Translations under genes and position numbers: made by a program
The notes under the pieces: model-generated
The model's database searches: none
What the model was told of the DNA's origin: nothing
What the model saw: only the letters and a program-made list of their open reading frames with translations
Shown: positions 36,027 to 47,170 of the stretch, in pieces
Numbering within the stretch: position 1 is the first letter of the stretch
Layout of the letters: each line of letters starts with the position of its first letter
Source of the DNA: Lunularia cruciata
Taxonomy: Eukaryota; Streptophyta; Marchantiopsida; Lunulariales; Lunulariaceae
Reading direction: 5' to 3'
DNA length: 64,000 nt
NCBI GenBank assembly: GCA_948567375.1
Contig: OX419756.1
Coordinates: forward strand, 67,930,552-67,994,551

Positions 36027-37110
36027 ATGGAGCCACAATTGCAAGATCTGATGCAAAGAATGCAAGGGATGTTGAATGAGTTTTGAGAGATCAAAATGAA
36101 AATGAAGGCATTCCAAAGTCAAGTACATATGTTCTAGAATGATCATGTAATGCAAGAAGTGGAATCATCCTAAAACCTAATAACAATGGCCAATGTACCT
36201 AGAGAGTCACTCATGCCAATGACACCACCCTGATCAACAATGAATCCACATTGGTACTATAGATGAAGAAGATGTTCAACATCAAGCCTTACAAAGACAA
36301 TATTCCATGGAAGTAGTGGAAAATTGGATTTCAAGAATGAATTGATACTTTTGATTATTCACAATTGAGACCCTTTATCATTCTATAGGTGTGTTTGCAT
36401 GTGGGTACCTAATCAATAAAGCCCTCATATGGTACAATGCTTGGGAATGATCAATGTTAGTAGAAGAAGAGAGATCACTTGGACAATAATGCAAGAAGTG
36501 TTGCTAGAGAATTTCCAATCCATGGATTCCAAGAAAATGGCTCTAACCCAACTACAGAAGTTGAAGTAGAAGAATAACATACAAGAGTACATGGTAGCAT
36601 TTCTTGATCTACATGTTGCAATAATTGATATGAGTCAAGTAAAAGCTCTTGACAATTTCAAATAGGGTTAAAAGAGAAAATTTTCCAAGAAGTAATAGTA
36701 CAAAATCCTTGCACCATTTTTGAAGCCATTGCGTGTGGTCAGAGAATAATAGGAGTGCTTAGAAGAGGTGAAGAAAAAGTCCCAACTCAACACTATTGGG
36801 TTGAAACAATGCACTTTGGTGGACCAAGTCTTATGGAATTGGGTAACATTTTTGTTCAAGACCAAGAGCATAACTACTCCAAGGAGAACAGGGACGGGCT
36901 GAAGAAAGGAGAGATGGAGTCCCATGAGTAGAAGAGGTCTGAGCATAACAATGATGTTAAAATTCTAGCCAAGTTGGTCACATAGCCATCAATTTTCATG
37001 CCTATCTTCCTAGATGGCATTGGCTTCCCTATATGCAACTTTTGAACATCTTGGAGAAACAAATCAAAGAGGAGGAAACTAAAATCACATCGGAAAACAA
37101 AGATTACCGA
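36027..37110 (+). pseudogene. Element B gag remnant
   Basis: It starts with MEPQLQDLMQRMQGMLNEF, matching MDPQLQELVQEIQGMLNEF of element A. It continues with recognisable gag phrases (VENWISRMN-like, NNIQEYMVAFLDLH) through stops and slips. The zinc knuckle is destroyed, and a gag-terminating TAA near 37110 matches that of A. Confidence 0.8.
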
Positions 37111-37130
37111 TAAATGTACTTACAACCTTA

Positions 37131-38330
37131 TTGGCTCTATGGAGAGGAGTAAAAGCAAAGGGAGGAAGAGGACAAGTGCACAAAGGTCAAAGAAGACAAA
37201 TACACGACTGGTTTGTAAATGGAGTCCTAGAAGACAATCAGGTGAGAGTATTGATAGACCTTAGAGCAATAGAGAATTTCTTATCTTGCTTTGTTGCAAT
37301 AAGGTTGGAGATGGAACTAGAGAAGGATGAGAATGATGAAGAAGAGTTACTAATGGTCAGACAAGAAGATGAGTCGTTACCTAGAAAGGTAGCACTCTTT
37401 GTGAGAGAGTATCAAAAAGAAATTGAGTGGCAAGTGATATGGTTAGCTTGTTATGATGTGATCTTAGGCATATCATGGATTGAGCACTACAACCCAATGG
37501 TAGATTGGAGAAAAAAAATAGTGAGAACTAGCCAATGGAAGATCATTGGTGATAGAGAAAGATCACAAATGAAAGAACTGCCTCTTTATGTCATAGGGAC
37601 AAGAGCTACTAGTAAGACATGTAGATGTTTGATGGGTCTAATAAGAGAAGTCTAGTAGAGTGCACAACTTGATAGAAAAATTATTGAGAATTTGAAAGAT
37701 GTGGCCAATGAGTTTCAAGATATCTTTCTTGATGGTTTACACTCAAGATTACCACCAAATATGTGAGTATATCATAAAATTAAGATACTTCCTAGGAAGA
37801 TACCTCCTTGTAAGACCCCATATTGACTATCATCTCATGAGTTGGAGGGAGGAGTGCAAGGCTCAAATTGAGGATATGCTACAAAAAGAGTTTATCCAAC
37901 CTAACATATTACCATATAGGGCCCTTGTCTTGTTTGTGAAGAAGAAGGATGATATATGCACATGTGCATTGACTATCAGGGCCTAAATCAATAAATAGTG
38001 AACAAAAAATACCCATTACCTTGTATGGATGCCTATTCAATCAACTCAATAGGGCAAAAAACTTCACCAAACTTGATCTACAAAGCGGTTATAATCAAAT
38101 CAAGATTATGGAGTAAAACATACATAAAACTACCTTTTGAAAAAGGTATGGTCACTTTGAGCACCCAATGATGCCAATTCAGCCTCCTCACCAATGCACC
38201 AATCAATTTCATGAGTTTGATGAATGATATGTTTTATCTACACTTGGATAAATCTATTATCATTATCTTGGATGATCTTAGTTAAAAGTAGAACAATGAA
38301 GGAGTACAAGCAACATATGTGAGAAGTCCT
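37131..38330 (+). pseudogene. Element B protease-RT remnant
   Basis: The frame 37131-37655 holds the protease region ([16 protein letters not shown]), with the catalytic DSG replaced by DLR. It continues to YDVILGISWIEHYNPMVDW, paralleling A. Broken RT pieces follow (AQIEDMLQKEFIQPN at about 37860; KLDLQSGYNQIKI-like at about 38070). The copy then jumps toward the 3' LTR without RNase H or integrase. Confidence 0.8.
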
Positions 38331-38759
38331 CCAGCTTTTATGATAAAAGTAGTTGTATACAAAAGTCTCAAAGTGCAAGTTTTGGAAAGTCACATATGCA
38401 TTTACACATGTCATACTATTCTTCCTCATATATGAAGAACACCCTTTCACACCTTTAAGCTTGGTAAAGAACCACCCAATGATGATATAAACACTTTTGT
38501 TACAAAACTTGATGATATAAATACTTTTGTTTTTAGAATACAACAAAGTGTGTAGAATGTCAAGCAAAGGTTGTAGATAGCCCAAAATCAAAAAAAATAA
38601 TTATGAAAATGCACATTATAGCCATATAGAATGAGTATATAATGGATACCATTTCCAACATGGAAGCCCACAACTAACTTGATCAATGCACCAATGTTAG
38701 TGCGATTTTTTCAGTAACAACTTTGTAACAAGGATGTTGCATCTTACAAGAAGGAGGTT

Positions 38760-39256
38760 TGTAATACCATTAGCTTGATATATTATCTAGAGGTGGAAAA
38801 TGGTATGGTAATATCTTGAGGGATTTTATTTATGATGGTCTAAGTAGATTAGATAGAGGTGTCACCAAAAGAGTACCTCTACTGATAGGACAAAGGTCAA
38901 AAACACCCTAAAAACTTTAGAGCTAATTTTTGAGGCCTAAATGGATGAATTAGGCCTTGAAAAGTAAAAAATTTCCCACCTTTGAAAGAAGAAGCATTGT
39001 CTTTTCCACCCATGTTTGTCTCAACAAGGGTTTTCTAATGGTACCGCACCCATGTTGCTTTGAGTTTCCTATAGAAAGATTTTCCAAAAAATTTGGTTGG
39101 TCAAACTTGTTTGACCAACAAAATAGGATAAGGATCAATATATCACCAACCCATACAACTAATCTAAGGGTGGAGCTTGCTAACATATCATCAATCCATG
39201 TATTTGATCCAAGGATGTAGCTCACTTTGAATCTCTTTGCTATATAATAAATACAA
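38760..39256 (+). repeat. 3' LTR of element B, truncated
   Basis: It starts TGTAATACC after a purine tract and aligns with the A LTR (GGTGTCACCAAAAG, GGCCTAAATGGATGAATTAGGCC, GGTGGAGCTTGCTAACAT). It is broken just after the TATATAATAAA box, at 39257, by an LTR of the C family. Confidence 0.8.
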
Positions 39257-40953
39257 TGTAAAGACTGAGAAAAGGAATATGAGAAAGGAATATCAAGGTG
39301 AAAGATCACATTGGGACTCTTGAATGAGAGAAACTCCAAATACCTCGAATGAGCTCAAGCTTTGGTATTTATAAGAACATACAAGGCTCTCATAAGTTTC
39401 TCAAGAAGGTTCCTTAAAGCCACTTTCTTAGAGTGGAAGCCAACTTAATCAGGAAGCTTCTTGAGAAACTCCCTCTAGAAGCCACCTACTTGGCGTGCAA
39501 GCTAAGCTAGTTGGGAAACTTCCCAAGAAGTTTTTTTCTAGAAGCTACCTACTTGGTATGCAAGCTAAGCTGTCGGAAAGCTTCCCAAGAAACTTCCTCC
39601 TAAATCACCACTTGGCATGCACATTACCTAATACTTAGAAGGTACCAAGTAGCTTCCTAGATACTTCTAGAATATTTTTATAATTCTTGGCTTATTTGCT
39701 ACTTTGTTAATCTTGAAGACGATACCCTTTCCAAAGGACTTTGTACTCCGTATGTTGTTGGCAACCATGTTAAATGTAGCAACTTGCAAGAATACAATCA
39801 ACTTCATACTCCTCATGATCATAGATAGGGATGGGAGGAGGAAGAGGGGGTAAGATACAAGAGGAAAAGGATGGATGCATTAAAAACAAAGGGTTTCAAC
39901 TTGGAAGACAAGGTGGATACACATATGACAAGGAAAGACAAGTCAATAAGCAATAGGAGAAATGATTTGGGTGACATCAAATGGACCTATCCAATGAGGA
40001 GCAAGTTTACAAACTTGGGTATCAAGGAAAAAGAGTAGGTTATGAGAAGAAATCATGACCTTATCATTGAGTTAAAAGGTAAGATCACGATGATGTTGGT
40101 TTACGTATTATTTTGACGATTTTGAGCAACAAGGAGATGAGATTTTGCTTGTTATAAGGATTGGGATATTGTGGTTAAGAAGGTGGAAGTGTGAAGGACA
40201 TGAGATGGAGGAGAAGCAAGGAGGGGTTTGGAACAAGTGAATCTTGGCCAAAATTAAAGAAGAAAGAAGAGAATTTGGTGCTTACATGTTTGGAATTATT
40301 GTAGGCAAATTCAGAAACTGCAAGACATTCATCCTAGTTGGTATGGTGAACATTGACAAAGGCATGAAGTATATCCTCCAAGGTGCAATTTTTCACATTT
40401 GATTTATCTATCAGTTTTAGTAAGATAGGTCATGGAAAAAACAAGTTTGATGCCAAGTAGCTAGAAGAGTGTTTGCCAATGAATTAGTTGAGACTAAGAA
40501 AGTAGCAAGTAGGCCAAATTTGTCAAGAATTATAAGAATATTTTAGAAGCATCTAGGAAACTACTTGGTAACTTCCAAGTATTTTGTAATGTACATGCCA
40601 AGTGGTGACTTCTAAGAGGAAGCTTCTTGGGAAGCTTCTTGATTAGCTCAGCTTGCATGCCAAGTAGGTTGCTTCTAGAAAGAAGCTTCTTTGGAAGCTT
40701 CTCAACTAGCTTAGCTTGCATGCCAAGTAGATGGCTTCTAGAAAGAAGTTCCTTAATAAGCTTCCTAGATAGCTTGGCTTGCACTCTAAGAAAGCAACTT
40801 CTAAGAAGCTTCTCAAGGGCCTTGTATATTCCCTATAGATACCAAAGCCCAAGCTCATGTTAGGCATTCAAAATTTCCCTCATTCAAGAGTCCCAATGTG
40901 ATCTTTCACCTTGATCTTCTATTCTCTTATTTCTCTCCTCAATCATTTTTACA
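39257..40953 (-). mobile_element. Truncated C-family gypsy fragment (C2) with facing LTR copies
   Basis: 39257-39715 is a C-family LTR (starts TGTAAAGACTGAG) in minus orientation. 39718-40480 matches the chromodomain and integrase end of element C (50349-51130). 40490-40953 is another C-family LTR in the opposite orientation, ending TTTTTACA. No RT, protease or gag is left. The repeated phrase (C/G)AAGCTTC(T/C) makes the LTRs look internally repetitive. Confidence 0.75.
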
Positions 40954-42487
40954 TTATATACTATGAAAAAGCTACACACCAAAGATAGTAATTACCAAAG
41001 TAATTCAAGTGACTAGGGTAAAGTCAAATAAAGTCTGAAAGTCTGAAGGAATAATTCCATGGGTAGGTGATTTTATGTACATCTACCAACTAGTCAAGGA
41101 TTCCTTCACATGAGTTATCCTTAGATTAGGGAAAAATCCACACCACCAAGGCTTGTGGGCCCAAGAGTTCTCAACTCTTTCCTCAAAGTCAAATAACTAG
41201 GAATAATTACAAAGCAATATATTAGAAGACAAAATAGTGATGCTCACTCTTTTCCCTTCCTCTAGAATGGGGTCACCTTTGTCTTAGCTAGGACTAACTC
41301 TAGTTAATCATGGCTAATATAAAAGCTTAGATAAACTCCATATAGATAACCTTTCTCCACTACTTACAATACCAAACTTAATACCTCTATAGAGCATATA
41401 TGCATCAATTAGTGTTACATTTATACATGCATCAATGGGTAATACAAACTTACAAGGAGGAGCAAATGGATCAGCTTGCCTTTTGGTTGACAGAGCACTT
41501 GGATAGAAAGTTCACCATTGTATGTAATACCTATCTATTGATGATAACTTAGTATAGGAAGCAAACAAAGGAGATATTAGGCAACTTAGGGACAAATATA
41601 GTTCCTTGTAGCAGAGCACCAGGCAAAGGTTGCTTTGCCTCAGTGAAGCAGGGACAATTGTTCTAGAGTAACCCAAAGTCCTTCTTAGTTGTAGATATTT
41701 CCCTTAGTTGTAAACATTCATAGTTGTAAATAGTTTTGGAAGAATGACTTTGGTTTTGTATAGGAATTTGTTATTGATTATGAATTTGGAGTTGTAATTC
41801 CAAAGAATTTATATTTCAAATTAATTTTAGGAAGGGCCTACACCTTCCATGATATGTGTAAAGAGTTTAATTAGTTTACAGAAAATTAGGATAAGAAAAG
41901 ACTAGAATCCTAAGTGAGTGATGTAGGAAGAAATAGAAGATTACAAAGAAACCCTCTTAATTTGTAAATCAGACCTTGGCTATAACTTAAAGGTTTCATA
42001 ATTATAAACTTCTAGAGCTTGATTAAGTCCATAAATAGTTTAAGATATGTATCACAATCTATGTTAGCTACAAATAGTATAATAGAGAAAAAAATTGAAT
42101 AGCTGAAAATTTCCAAAGCAATTTGGCATCAAATTTAGTAATTTTTAAAATATTTTATTATGGTCAATTATAATTGTAAAATTTATATATATAATTTTAA
42201 GTTATTTATTATTAGAACACATTTCTATTGAAAATTGTATAATAATATTGTAGAGATATATAATCTTGAGATGAGTATAAGCTCCTTAACACCAAATCTA
42301 CACACTAGATTGTAATAAATAGACCATAAATAGATCTCATGTAATGGATAATGGAACATTTAATCAGGGAGTACTTTAAAACATAAAATTTGATTCTCTT
42401 AATTTATTCAAATGAAGATTTGACATAACCATCGAATACTAACTTAAAGGTTGAGTATACTAGAAACTCTTCAACTTTAGTTAACTC

Positions 42488-42490
<3 letters not shown>

Positions 42491-42522
<32 letters not shown>
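42491..42522. repeat. (AT)n microsatellite
   Basis: About 16 uninterrupted AT units occur within AT-rich sequence. Confidence 0.95.
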
Positions 42523-42524
<2 letters not shown>

Positions 42525-44087
42525 CTATTTTTCATGAGATTTTATCTACGACTGATTCTTATCTACAACAAGTGATATTTCCTTGATTATGTTATAACAA
42601 GGATTGAGATTACATAACATATGGATATATACTTTCTATACCTTTCTCGTAGACTTGAAGCTGCAAATAGTGGACATTTAGCTTCCCGCAATGAGATACT
42701 CTAGTTTATTATTTTGAACCTTGCTTATCAAGCAAACGATTCACAAAAATGAGTACAAGTCTTCTTTACGACTACACAGAGATTTTAGATACTTCTTTGT
42801 CACTTTGTACTAAATTTCATGTCAATAAATATTTTTAATAAAATATTTCTTTGTATCGAGTATCGTCTTGGTTGTACTTACTTGTATGAACGTTGGACTT
42901 AGTCTTTAATATGGTAAGGTAAATCAATTGATGAAACGACCACAGTAAATTTTGACGGTGAAAACTGTACTAAATAATCTCAAAAGGCTGGGTTCGTTTA
43001 TGAGATTGATGTGATATCCCAAGTTCATAGATTATTATAGTTTATTTTGCATCAAAAGTAGATCAAGCTCCAAATCAGTTTTTATAACATATGGGATTTG
43101 AATAATATGAATAAATCTCTGAATATCTATAAAGAATATCCAAAAAGTTAGATTTTTCAAATGATAAAATTGTTTAAACTATTATTTTATATCCAAAGTC
43201 CACTATATGTTGCATGGACAATAAAAAATATATTGCTTGTATCCCACATATTATTGCTTCCAAAATGTTGTAACATATGGTAGTCATAACATAAATATGC
43301 TTTTATAGCTCTCCACATAGACTCTAGAATATTGGTGCATACACCTATTTGGGGGTCTGTGAAATTTGAATGATTCAAGGTTGAATGTTGGAATCCAAAT
43401 CGTACTACAATGTAAAATTTCCAACAATGGCTCTATATCAACGTACTGATACAGATTATCAATGAAGTTTCTTTAGTTCAATTAGGAATATCTCATCACT
43501 CTATCGTTCAACTCCTCCAGAAATTGATTGTCCGTCTACCTTCTTCTCCTTGTGAAAATTTGGTTTCCCGAATTTTGATTTGTCAATCGCAACTATTCTA
43601 CCGGTCCACTAATCTTCTCGTTTGTAGCAGCTAGTGAACCTGCACATGCATTTCTACAAAATCCCAGCCATTTTGTAATTGTTTTCCAAGATGGACCTCC
43701 TGCCCAATAAGGTATAAATTCTGCTGGTAATTTCCACCGTCAGTTATGAATAATTCAAAATATTTGCCTGACTAGAAATCTTGATTGGGTGAACCAGGTA
43801 TCCGTCCTTGAGCTTAAGAACACTTTAACACTAACAACATCACACATATCCATCGATTGCAGATGCTTTTCCTTCTTCTCTTCATGTGTCCGTTAAATCG
43901 CATTAAACTGAGTGATAATTGTAATTCTTCACATAATTTAAGCGCTTTTTCTAGAGAACTCGTAAGTTCTATCAGGAACGTAAGAGTGATCATTTGCTGC
44001 TCTGCGATCAGCTCTTCCTTCTCCTTCTCGATCTGTAATTTTTATATATATTTTTTTCATTCGGAATCTGTGCTTTTTCCTTTCTCT

Positions 44088-44210
44088 TCTTTGATCTGCA
44101 TCCTCTTCCTCTTTTTCTCTATTCTCTCTTCCCTCGTCTTGAGCTTCATTACATTCTTTGATGTGAATCCTCTTCCTCTTTTTCTCTATTCTCTGGTCTT
44201 GAACTTCATT
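44088..44210. repeat. Tandem duplication, ~60-bp unit, pyrimidine-rich
   Basis: Two units (44088-44150 and 44154-44210) share TCCTCTTCCTCTTTTTCTCT and end CTTGA(G/A)CTTCATT. They inflate the open frame at 43857-44306. Confidence 0.8.
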
Positions 44211-44610
44211 TTGTTATCGTGTAAAAATCTGGTAGGAATTTGCAAAGAATTAGAACATAATGATCAAAAGTGCGTCGAGAGTACTATAGATGATAGAGAG
44301 CGATAGAGATCAGTCTACAATGTATAATATATCGGGCTCTCCTTTTATCTGATTCTTTCCTTATTCTCTCTTCCCCGCTCACATATTCGACCTCAGACAC
44401 TCCGTTAACTCAAACGCTCAAAAAACTCCATAAACTCAAGATCCTCGTACTATAGTTGAATAGATCCTTAATATGGAAATTCTTTGATCGCTTGCTGTTC
44501 ATTCTGACACCATCTCTAGATATCCTCCCTCTTCTAACAAAAGCTGTCCCCCAGGAGTGAACCATCTTCTTCGAGTGTAACAATAAAATTTTACATCAAT
44601 CGGATTCTCG

Positions 44611-44710
44611 TATTGGGGCTTAGCCCCATGTTACCTTTTTTGTCTCTCCCTTGTACGGCTTGATGGGGTCTTCCCATCCTTCAGTTTTCCTACGCGGTCG
44701 CCTTTTTACT
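44611..44710 (+). repeat. Dispersed repeat with GGGGCTTAGCCCC, copy 1
   Basis: This copy carries the palindrome-like GGGGCTTAGCCCC, then ATGTTACCTTTTTTGTCTC, GATGGGGTCTTCCCATCC and TACGCGGTCGCC. The same series recurs at 45343-45490 and 46212-46363, with a tail-only piece at 45140-45181. The family is unknown; it could be the end of a non-autonomous transposon or a retroelement tail. Confidence 0.75.
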
Positions 44711-45342
44711 GATTCTCATATTCAGTCTCCACTTTACAGTGAGCTTCACTGGCAGTTTGTTTTCCATGTCAAATTGAAGAGCGACACTCGAAAAGGTAAT
44801 GGTTTAACGGCGAGCTAGACAGGGGAAATCGATCATGAGTTTCTCTGTCTGGTTTGAAAAAGGTTCAATCAGAAGAGATAATAGTTGAAGGAGTCAACGA
44901 GCTAAGTTCATGCAATAACTCAAAGCCAGAGTTGAAATGCAAAAAGGATCTCAATCTTCACTGCAAACATCAGTTGACGACCGTGTAGACCAGAATGATA
45001 GTACGTGGGATGCACTGTAGGTAGACTCTCGAACCGTGGACTTCGACAGTCTAAGCTTCCACGAGAATATGATAACGATTACGTGCGGTGTTGTACTCTG
45101 ATCACGGTCGTGGTAGATAAGCATTGTACTGTTGCACGTCCTTCCCATCCTTCGTGCTTTCTACGCGGTCGCCGTTTTCTTTCCCTTGCACGTCTGCAAA
45201 TGAACCTTCAGAACTTGCATGGCGAGAAACTTTATTGGAGTTTCTTGACGTCTTTGCACTACAAATCTCTATCGAGCAACTTTGGAGATGATTACAGTCA
45301 ATTAATGATATTTCTATACACGAATAGATACTATATACACAA

Positions 45343-45490
45343 GGTATAGCTAGGAAATCTTAGGTGCGGTAGGGCAGATTTCTCATACAGACTCTATTGG
45401 GGTTTAGCCCCATGTTACCTTTTCTGTGTCTCCCTTCTACGGATTGATGGGGTCTTCCCATCCTCCATTTTTCCTACGCGATCACCTTTT
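45343..45490 (+). repeat. Dispersed repeat with GGGGCTTAGCCCC, copy 2
   Basis: It shares the core of copy 1. It also shares with copy 3 an upstream extension (TAGGGCAGATTTCTCATA), so the true repeat is at least ~150 bp. Confidence 0.75.
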
Positions 45491-45622
45491 ACACAAAAAT
45501 ATACACAAGGTTAGCTTAGTTTCCTTGCATAATCTCATTTGCGGGTGTTGAACCCACACTATAGGCTCATGACATAAGCCATCCTTTTCTTTCATAGATA
45601 CGCCACCATGATATATATCTTT

Positions 45623-45675
45623 TGCAAAACAGTACCTTGATTCACATTTTAAGTGAATCAAGGTACTGTTTTGCA
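45623..45675. repeat. Perfect foldback hairpin, 23-bp arms
   Basis: TGCAAAACAGTACCTTGATT plus CAC is repeated exactly in inverse after a 7-bp loop. It resembles a minimal foldback element or a recent inverted duplication. Confidence 0.85.
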
Positions 45676-46211
45676 TGAAGATACCTCATTTTAATACCAA
45701 TACCTCATGACTTTGGATTCTTCTTGTTGATCCACTCAATTACAACCTATGATGACATTAGGGATATACATTAGGGAGAGTGAATACCTTGTTTGGAGTG
45801 TTCATATATTTGATAGATGGTAAGAGTCCGAGTAAACTTATACTTGGTCCAAGATAATCAAGTCACAATAGCGGATGTTATAGTTATGGACCTTACATCT
45901 AATGCAACTTTGGAGGAAGTGATTACTCATCGTGTAGATGAGCAGAGTGGCAACATGCAAGATCTCCACGTATAGAGGCATGCAAGGTCACCTCTTTTTC
46001 CTCTAGCCTTAGAGTTATTATGAAGCAATAGATATGGCATTCAAAACATTTGACATAGAATGTGCAAGAGCATATCATAATTTGTAACATATTTCAGATG
46101 TTGTGTGTCCATTGCTCTATAGAGAGCATTAGCTAGTGCAACCTATAGGAGAGCAATCACACAAGGTGTTGCTTCTTTGGATGCTCCAATAGTTTGTAGA
46201 CCTTATGACTT

Positions 46212-46363
46212 GCATAGCTTGGATATCTTTGGTGCAATAGGGCAGATTTCTCATATTGATACTAATGGGGCTTAGCTCCATTTTACCTCTTTTGTCTCAC
46301 CCTTGTACAGCTTGATGAGGTCTTCCCATCCATCATGTTTCATCATGATCATCTTTTTCTTTG
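46212..46363 (+). repeat. Dispersed repeat with GGGGCTTAGCCCC, copy 3
   Basis: This most diverged copy retains AATAGGGCAGATTTCTCATA, GGGGCTTAGCTCC and GATGAGGTCTTCCCATCC. Several of its changes are C to T or G to A. Confidence 0.7.
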
Positions 46364-47061
46364 CTCAATTGCAACTCTTTTTGCCTTTGATTGCAGAGAT
46401 TGATGTATTATGAATGTAACATAGATTTGGATATATGTTAATGAGTTCATATAAGGTATATACTGGGTTTCAATATTCTTTTTTACAACATGATTATTGA
46501 TTAATGCTGGAGTTAGACTCATAATAACTTGTATGGGTTCACATCAATTCATACAAAGATAATACTCACAAATTGTATTATTATAATTATTTGTGTAGGA
46601 TACTATGCTTCTAGTGAGAATAAATAAATAGTTGATTCATATTATCAAATGACAAATTTTTTTTCTATTGTTTTCCAAATTTTGTATCAAATGACAATGA
46701 TTTTTAAAGAGTATTTCACAATGGCATCCACCATGATAACTTCATCAAATGATATTGCAAGCCATACCATTGACAGGTTAATCCAGTCTCATAGGCAATG
46801 ATACTGGATACTACGGGGCACAAAAGTATGGGACAATCAGTCTGAGATGGAAATCCCATCTCAGACTGTGGGAAGAAGTTCTCGGGACTGACTGTAGGCA
46901 AACAATCCCATAGTGATCTGCAGGGCAAAGACTCCATAGTAATCTTAGCTTGACTATAGGTTAGTATTAACGTTGAGACACCTAACCCAACAATTGGCTT
47001 GTAGGTCTGTCCCCTTGTGAGACCTTTGACTTCCTTGGTTATCACACTCCAGCAAGTAAGG

Positions 47062-47170
47062 AAATGCTACAAGCAATGCCAGTGACACTCTAAGATCTAG
47101 AATAAGAATGCAACTCAAGGGAATGCTATGGGCAATCCTTGTGACACTTTAAGATCTAAACAAGAATCCA
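47062..47170. repeat. Two-unit tandem repeat, ~58 bp
   Basis: AATGCTA(C/T)(A/G)(A/G)GCAAT, then GTGACACT(C/T)TAAGATCTA and AAGAAT, occurs twice in succession (47062-47121 and 47122-47170). Confidence 0.7.

Larger units (their letters stand above)
34960..39256 (+). mobile_element. Element B: degenerate Ty3/gypsy copy related to element A
   Basis: A plus-strand relative of element A has worn LTRs at 34960-35434 (5') and from 38760 (3'). The 3' LTR is cut at 39257 by another element. Its leader matches the A leader at the protein-like level (FHIKVMYIQ-type and PNPVILPVVI-type phrases). Gag begins at ATG 36027, and the PR-RT part resembles A at 37131-38330. RNase H and integrase are missing, so an internal deletion has occurred. 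The many stops and frameshifts show that it is far older than A. Confidence 0.85.

Noticed and set aside
39600-40860. Repeated AAGCTTC phrases as a minisatellite
   Set aside because: They are internal to C-family LTRs and also occur at 49960-50150 and 54770-54850.
43857-44306. 149-codon frame that looks like a membrane protein
   Set aside because: Its hydrophobic look comes from pyrimidine-rich tandem repeats, not from a protein family.
44611-46363. CRISPR-like repeat array
   Set aside because: Copies are irregularly spaced, about 100-150 bp long and diverged, and the genome is a plant's.
46716-47045. 109-codon minus-strand frame
   Set aside because: No domain, AT-rich neighbourhood and no conserved phrases.
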